In this document: positions 60,475 to 64,000 of the stretch, in pieces
Position numbering within the stretch: position 1 is the stretch's first letter
How the letters are laid out: each line of letters starts with the position of its first letter
Source: an uncultured Corynebacterium sp.
Lineage (GTDB): Bacteria; Actinomycetota; Actinomycetes; Mycobacteriales; Mycobacteriaceae
Length of the DNA stretch: 64,000 nucleotides
Reading direction: 5' to 3'
NCBI GenBank assembly: GCA_943914465.1
Contig: CALUCD010000007.1
Span: forward strand, 71,259 to 135,258
Position numbers and translations under genes: made by a program
Notes under the pieces: generated by a model
Databases searched by the model: none
What the model was told of the DNA's origin: nothing
Seen by the model: the letters and a program-made list of their open reading frames with translations, nothing else

Positions 60475-61400
60475 GCGCCGAAGAGGTACGCGATCACCAA
60501 CATCGCGGGCAACGACAGGAACGTGGTGAGGAAGACGGTGTCTCGCGCAACAGTTTGGCCGACCCGGTAGGTGGCCGTGTAGTTGTACACGTTCTGCGCC
60601 GTGGGCAACGCGGCCAGAATAATCGCTGCGTACAACAACTCACCGCTCAACCCAAGCGCAGTGCCGATCGCCCAGGCCGCTGCCGGCATGCCCACCAGTT
60701 TCAGCGCAGTTGCGGTGATGGTGGGCAGCCGATCGGTCTGCAACACGCGGTCGCCTTTCAGTGATGCGCCGAAGCTCATCAAAATCAGAGGAATGGATGC
60801 ACCGCCGAGAATCTCCAGCGGCGCCATCACAGGCTCCGGCACCTCCCAACCTGCGGCGGAGACACCGAAGCCGAAAATCGCCGCGAGCACCACGGGTGCG
60901 GTAATACCCGAGATAATCGCCCTGGCCACCGACCCGCGTTGGCTGCGGGCCGGGCTTTCGCCAGCGTTGAGACCAGCGATGATGATCGGGGAGAGCACCG
61001 CCATCTGCAGCACCAGCGCGGGCACAACGTAGGTTGCGTCCCCAATGACGTAGATCGCAATCGGCAGCCCGATATTGACCGAGTTGTAGTAGCTTGCCGA
61101 CGCCGCCCCAGCCATCGTCTCAGCCACACTCCGACGGAAAAACACCGCACTGGCGAGCCAGTACACAACCATCGTGGCCACTGTTGCAATTGCAATGACC
61201 AGGACAACCGGTGAGATAAATGCGGAGGTGTCAGAGGTAGCTACGCGCGAGAAAATCAGCGCCGGAGTGGCCACCCAAAACGCGATGCGGTTGAGCATCA
61301 AGCGGGACTCGCCAGCGCCAATAACGCCGAACTGCGCCAAGGCGAAGCCCGCCCCGATCACCACAAAAATGATCGCGAACCCGGTCAGTACGTCCAGCAC
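60471..61400 (-). CDS. AEC-family (auxin efflux carrier-like) transporter
   Basis: A 309-residue membrane protein with about ten helices in two similar halves, matching the AEC/PIN-like secondary carrier family (VIGAGFALAQFGVIG at the N-terminus, IPLILMSFGASLKGD and YNYTATYRVGQTVARDTVFLTTFLSLP near the end). Bacterial members export dicarboxylates or amino acids. GTG 61400 has TAGAAT 7 bases upstream, giving a leaderless start. Confidence 0.85.
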   Translation of the reverse strand: MLDVLTGFAIIFVVIGAGFALAQFGVIGAGESRLMLNRIAFWVATPALIFSRVATSDTSAFISPVVLVIAIATVATMVVYWLASAVFFRRSVAETMAGAASASYYNSVNIGLPIAIYVIGDATYVVPALVLQMAVLSPIIIAGLNAGESPARSQRGSVARAIISGITAPVVLAAIFGFGVSAAGWEVPEPVMAPLEILGGASIPLILMSFGASLKGDRVLQTDRLPTITATALKLVGMPAAAWAIGTALGLSGELLYAAIILAALPTAQNVYNYTATYRVGQTVARDTVFLTTFLSLPAMLVIAYLFGA

Positions 61401-61461
61401 GGCTTAGATTCTAAACCCAGGATTCTCAAACCCAGCGCGAGGTGCGAACCGACGGGTGGCG

Positions 61462-62457
61462 TTAGAAGGAGGTGGTGTGGGCGAGGTAGGGGGTGGCGTC
61501 GAAAAGCGTGAAACCGCCCCAGGTAAGCCCGATCGCGGTGAGCACTGACCAGATCAGCATTGCGCGGCCATTCATGCCGAGCACGGGGATGAGTGCTGCG
61601 CCGGTAGCACCCCGGCGGACAGTGAGGATTGCCGAGATTGCAAATGGGAGCGCCGCCACCGCGATGAGCGCGGGGGCTGCCGTGATTGCCAGCAGGATAG
61701 ATGCAGCAAACGGGAGAAGGGTGAGTGCTGTGAACAGGCTTCGGGAGCGCTCGCTACCCAAGCGGACCGCCAACGTGTGCTTACCGGCTGCTGCGTCCGT
61801 GTCAATATCGCGAATGTTGTTGGCCAGATTGACTGACGCGGAAATCGAACCGATAGCCACCGCGCACAGCAACCCCTGAGCTGAACTGAAACCTGCTTGG
61901 GTGAACTCGGTGCCCATCACCGCCACCAGGCCAAAGAAAATGAAAACCGCCAGCTCGCCGAACCCTTCATACCCATACGGACGAGGCCCGCCCGTATACA
62001 ACCACGCCGCGGCGATGCACACCGCGCCGATGAGCAGAATCCACCACGAGGACAGCGCCGCGAGAATAATTCCGAGCACCGTCGCGACCGCAAACGCGGC
62101 GAAGGCTGCGAGCTTGACGTCTTCTGGGCGGGCCAGTCCAGAGGCGGTCAGACGGGTCGGGCCGGTGCGGTCCGTGTCCGTGCCGCGGATGCCGTCCGAA
62201 TAATCATTGGCGTAATTGACACCCACGATCAGTGCCCACGCGATACCCAACGCCAGGAGGGCGCGCCCAAGGTGTGCGCTTTGCCAAAACGCCGCTGCGC
62301 CGGTGCCAGCCACCACGGGGGCAAACGCATTCGGCCAAGTATGGGGCCGCGCTGCCTCCCACCAGTCGCGCACGGTGGCGGCGTTGCGTGGAGGTTGTGC
62401 CTGCGCGGTGCTGCCCGACGCAGTTGCGGGGGAGGGGCCGGGATGTGCTTGGGTCAT
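61462..62457 (-). CDS. menA: 1,4-dihydroxy-2-naphthoate polyprenyltransferase
   Basis: A 331-residue UbiA-family membrane enzyme that prenylates DHNA to demethylmenaquinone. NYANDYSDGIRGTDTDR is the first Asp-rich diphosphate-binding motif and NNIRDIDTDAAAGKHTLAVRLG the second. Residues 1-35 are Pro/Ala-rich and soluble. ATG 62457 has a CATGAT box 7 bases upstream; ATGs at 62466 and 62469 are rejected. Menaquinone is the acceptor for the sdhCAB electrons. Confidence 0.95.
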   Translation of the reverse strand: MTQAHPGPSPATASGSTAQAQPPRNAATVRDWWEAARPHTWPNAFAPVVAGTGAAAFWQSAHLGRALLALGIAWALIVGVNYANDYSDGIRGTDTDRTGPTRLTASGLARPEDVKLAAFAAFAVATVLGIILAALSSWWILLIGAVCIAAAWLYTGGPRPYGYEGFGELAVFIFFGLVAVMGTEFTQAGFSSAQGLLCAVAIGSISASVNLANNIRDIDTDAAAGKHTLAVRLGSERSRSLFTALTLLPFAASILLAITAAPALIAVAALPFAISAILTVRRGATGAALIPVLGMNGRAMLIWSVLTAIGLTWGGFTLFDATPYLAHTTSF

Positions 62458-62795
62458 GCAACCCATCATGCCGCGTTCATAGGCAGGCGGCTACAGCCTC
62501 GCGGGACGGACTTCGGCTTGGTGTGTCGACTTGGTCTGGAAGCAGGAACTTAGGGCAGTTCGCGGATCTGGGTGCGGCGTTGTTTGTGGCGGAAGCGCGC
62601 CGGTTCATGGCCTCTGTGTTTAGCCAGGTGGGGTGTGATAGTGCGCGGGTTGCGGCGGGTGAAAGCGGTGGCGTACTTGGGATTGGTGGAGGGATTCTTG
62701 GAGCGGAGTGGTTCAGTCCTCACAGCTCGGATTGTTGCACAAATTACATTGGTGTGGTTCGTGGCTTGCCGCCTACAGCAGCCATCGATGAAACA
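62458..62795. other. 338-base stretch without a recognised gene
   Basis: Lies between the ends of menE and the menA promoter. Two plus-strand frames are open (62232-62858 and 62572-62802), but neither product is recognised, neither has an SD or a good -10 spacing, and both run into or out of neighbouring genes. It may hold a decayed gene or simply be spacer. Confidence 0.4.
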
Positions 62796-63920
62796 TCAAT
62801 GAAAAAGCTGCGTGACCGCCTCGCGGTCAACCTTGCCGGGGCCGAGCATGGGAAGTGACGGCACAAGTTTGACCTCTTTGGGCACCTGCCACCGGGGCAA
62901 CTCGTCAAACGGCTCCATCAGGTCCGCAATCGTTGCGGAGCCAGTGTAAGCAGCGCTGATGCGTTGGCCAAGGCGCGCGTCAGGCACGCCCACCACGCAG
63001 GCTGAGGTGACACCGTCGATGCGCAGCATGAATTGCTCAAGAACCTCGGGGTGGAGTTTCAACCCGCCGGAGTCGATGATGTTGTCGATACGGCCCTGGA
63101 CCTGCAGGGTGGCGTCGACAAGTGTGCCGGCGTCGGAGGTGCGAAACCAGCCGCCACCAAGATCATCTGAGTCAAGGTTGCGGTAGCCGTGTGCAACCAT
63201 CGGCCCTCCTAGGCAAATGCGACCGGATTCAATTTTCACCTCCGCGCCCGGGATCGGCACCCCGTTATACACGCAGCCACCAGCGGTTTCGCTTGCACCG
63301 TAGGTGGTTACAGCATTGATGCGCAGTTTGCGGGCGCTGTCGAGGAGGCGAGGGTTGGTGGCGGCGCCGCCGATGAGGATGGCGGTGAAGCGTCGTAACG
63401 CGTCGATGCCCTGCAAACTGGACGTGGCTTTCGCGAGTTGCATGGGGGTCAAAGCGGTGTAGCAGCGATCACCCGTGTCGGCCAGCTCGTGAGCGCGAGC
63501 GGCGAACTCGGACACGTTGAAACCGCGGCTTAAGTCAACGTACGCAGGTTCAACACCCGCAACCATGCTGCGCACCAGCACCTGGATGCCCGCGATGTAG
63601 GCGGCCGGCATGGCCAGCAACCACTGCCCCGGCCCGCCCAGCGACTGGTGGGTGGCATCCGCACTCGAGATGAGGTTCGCCGTGGTCAGCATCGCGCCCT
63701 TTGGTGTGCCGGTCGAGCCGGATGTGGCGACCACCAGGGCGATGTCGTCAGCGATGGGCTGGCCGACGCCTTGAGTGTTGCGCAGCAGGTCAGCGCGCTG
63801 CGGGTCGTTTGTGGGTACCGGCAGGAGGCAGCTGTGGCCGGTGAGCGCCTCTTCCAGCCGGGGCATGAGTGCGAGCGGGTCAGCCGGGTCCACGGGCGCC
63901 AGTTCGAGCAGGTGCGTCAC
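62796..63920 (-). CDS. menE: o-Succinylbenzoate-CoA ligase
   Basis: A 374-residue short ANL-superfamily enzyme in menaquinone synthesis. VVATSGSTGTPKGAML is the P-loop, TYGASETAGGCVYNG the A5 motif, WFRTSDAG the A7 motif, and the C-terminal PGKVDREAV contains the catalytic Lys. Its short length is normal for actinobacterial MenE. GTG 63920 is chosen because TATTGT (63929-63934 on the top strand) is 8 bases upstream; TTG 63929/63932 lie inside that box. Confidence 0.93.
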   Translation of the reverse strand: MTHLLELAPVDPADPLALMPRLEEALTGHSCLLPVPTNDPQRADLLRNTQGVGQPIADDIALVVATSGSTGTPKGAMLTTANLISSADATHQSLGGPGQWLLAMPAAYIAGIQVLVRSMVAGVEPAYVDLSRGFNVSEFAARAHELADTGDRCYTALTPMQLAKATSSLQGIDALRRFTAILIGGAATNPRLLDSARKLRINAVTTYGASETAGGCVYNGVPIPGAEVKIESGRICLGGPMVAHGYRNLDSDDLGGGWFRTSDAGTLVDATLQVQGRIDNIIDSGGLKLHPEVLEQFMLRIDGVTSACVVGVPDARLGQRISAAYTGSATIADLMEPFDELPRWQVPKEVKLVPSLPMLGPGKVDREAVTQLFH

Positions 63921-63957
63921 GGGATTCAACAATAGGCAGGGGAGTGACTTTATGGTT

Positions 63958-63982
63958 CTTTATGAATCGGCGAATCATAAAG
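63958..63982. promoter_or_regulatory. 25-base near-palindromic operator
   Basis: CTTTATGA-n-TCG-n-CGA-n-TCATAAAG: every position pairs except two symmetric mismatches and the centre. An extra half-site CTTTATGG lies just upstream (63948-63955). It covers the -35 region of the gene beginning at 63998 and lies near the -35 of menE. Confidence 0.65.
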
Positions 63983-63985
63983 AGG

Positions 63986-64000
63986 TATAAAAGACGCATG
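63986..64000 (+). promoter_or_regulatory. -10 box and start codon of a gene leaving the window
   Basis: TATAAA (63986-63991) is followed after 6 bases by ATG at 63998-64000, the last three bases. The spacing matches the leaderless pattern of the window. Only the start codon is present. Confidence 0.5.

Noticed and set aside
62232..62858. 208-codon plus-strand frame across the menA/menE gap
   Set aside because: Half of it is antisense to menA and the end is antisense to menE; no start signal and no recognisable product.
1..64000. tRNA, rRNA, riboswitch and CRISPR signals
   Set aside because: I looked for T-loop sequences, known riboswitch cores and regularly spaced repeats and found none convincing; a covariance-model search would be needed to exclude small RNAs.

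Overview
The window is high-GC DNA whose genes are those of a mycolate-containing actinobacterium, almost certainly a Corynebacterium. The evidence is two trehalose/protein corynomycoloyltransferases, mshA (mycothiol), type B succinate dehydrogenase (sdhCAB), the 33-residue actinobacterial ribosomal protein bS22, SenX3-RegX3, a hemD fused to a methyltransferase-like domain, and system II cytochrome c maturation. Gene order follows the Mycobacterium tuberculosis lpd-murB-mshA-gpm-senX3-regX3-ppx-proC-hemACDB-hemL-ccs-men stretch. The species cannot be named from the sequence. I see no rRNA, tRNA, CRISPR array or intact insertion sequence.

Layout. 1-7.6 kb is a variable, partly accessory region: the start of rfbB, an AlbA_2/HATPase/winged-helix regulator with a nested operator, a flippase-like membrane protein, an orphan HsdR-N nuclease-like gene between imperfect direct repeats, and two mycoloyltransferases enclosing a 36-residue peptide gene. 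7.7-17.5 kb is core metabolism and envelope: lpd, sdhCAB, DoxX-like and DUF445 membrane proteins, and a helical protein plus DUF2516 protein at the position of hbhA. 17.5-29.4 kb holds an LmeA-like/methyltransferase/DUF2505 operon divergent from murB, an ABC transporter island, two tandem acyl-CoA ligase genes with matching dyad operators, and an orphan ParA/MinD-like ATPase with a long disordered N-terminus.

29.4-38.1 kb runs mshA, gpmA, senX3-regX3, ppx, a proline-rich membrane protein, proC, a small HTH protein and bS22. 38.1-53.5 kb is the haem cluster (hemA, hemC, hemD, hemB, hemE, cgoX, hemL). Inserted between hemB and hemE are two small membrane proteins and a P1B-type ATPase homologue that has lost every catalytic and metal-binding motif I checked except the HP dipeptide. 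53.5-58.5 kb is a phosphatase, a TlpA-like lipoprotein, CcdA, ResB and CcsB: haem made by the upstream cluster would be attached to apocytochrome c by this set. 58.5-64 kb has galE, small regulators and membrane proteins, and menA/menE for menaquinone, the acceptor of the SdhCAB electrons.

A pervasive feature is a TANNNT-like -10 box 6-8 bases before the start codon in about 25 genes, which implies leaderless mRNAs; I used it to choose many starts. The best candidates for undescribed biology are the dead P-type ATPase in the haem cluster, the peptide enclosed by mycoloyltransferases, and the AlbA_2 regulator with its four-copy nested operator.
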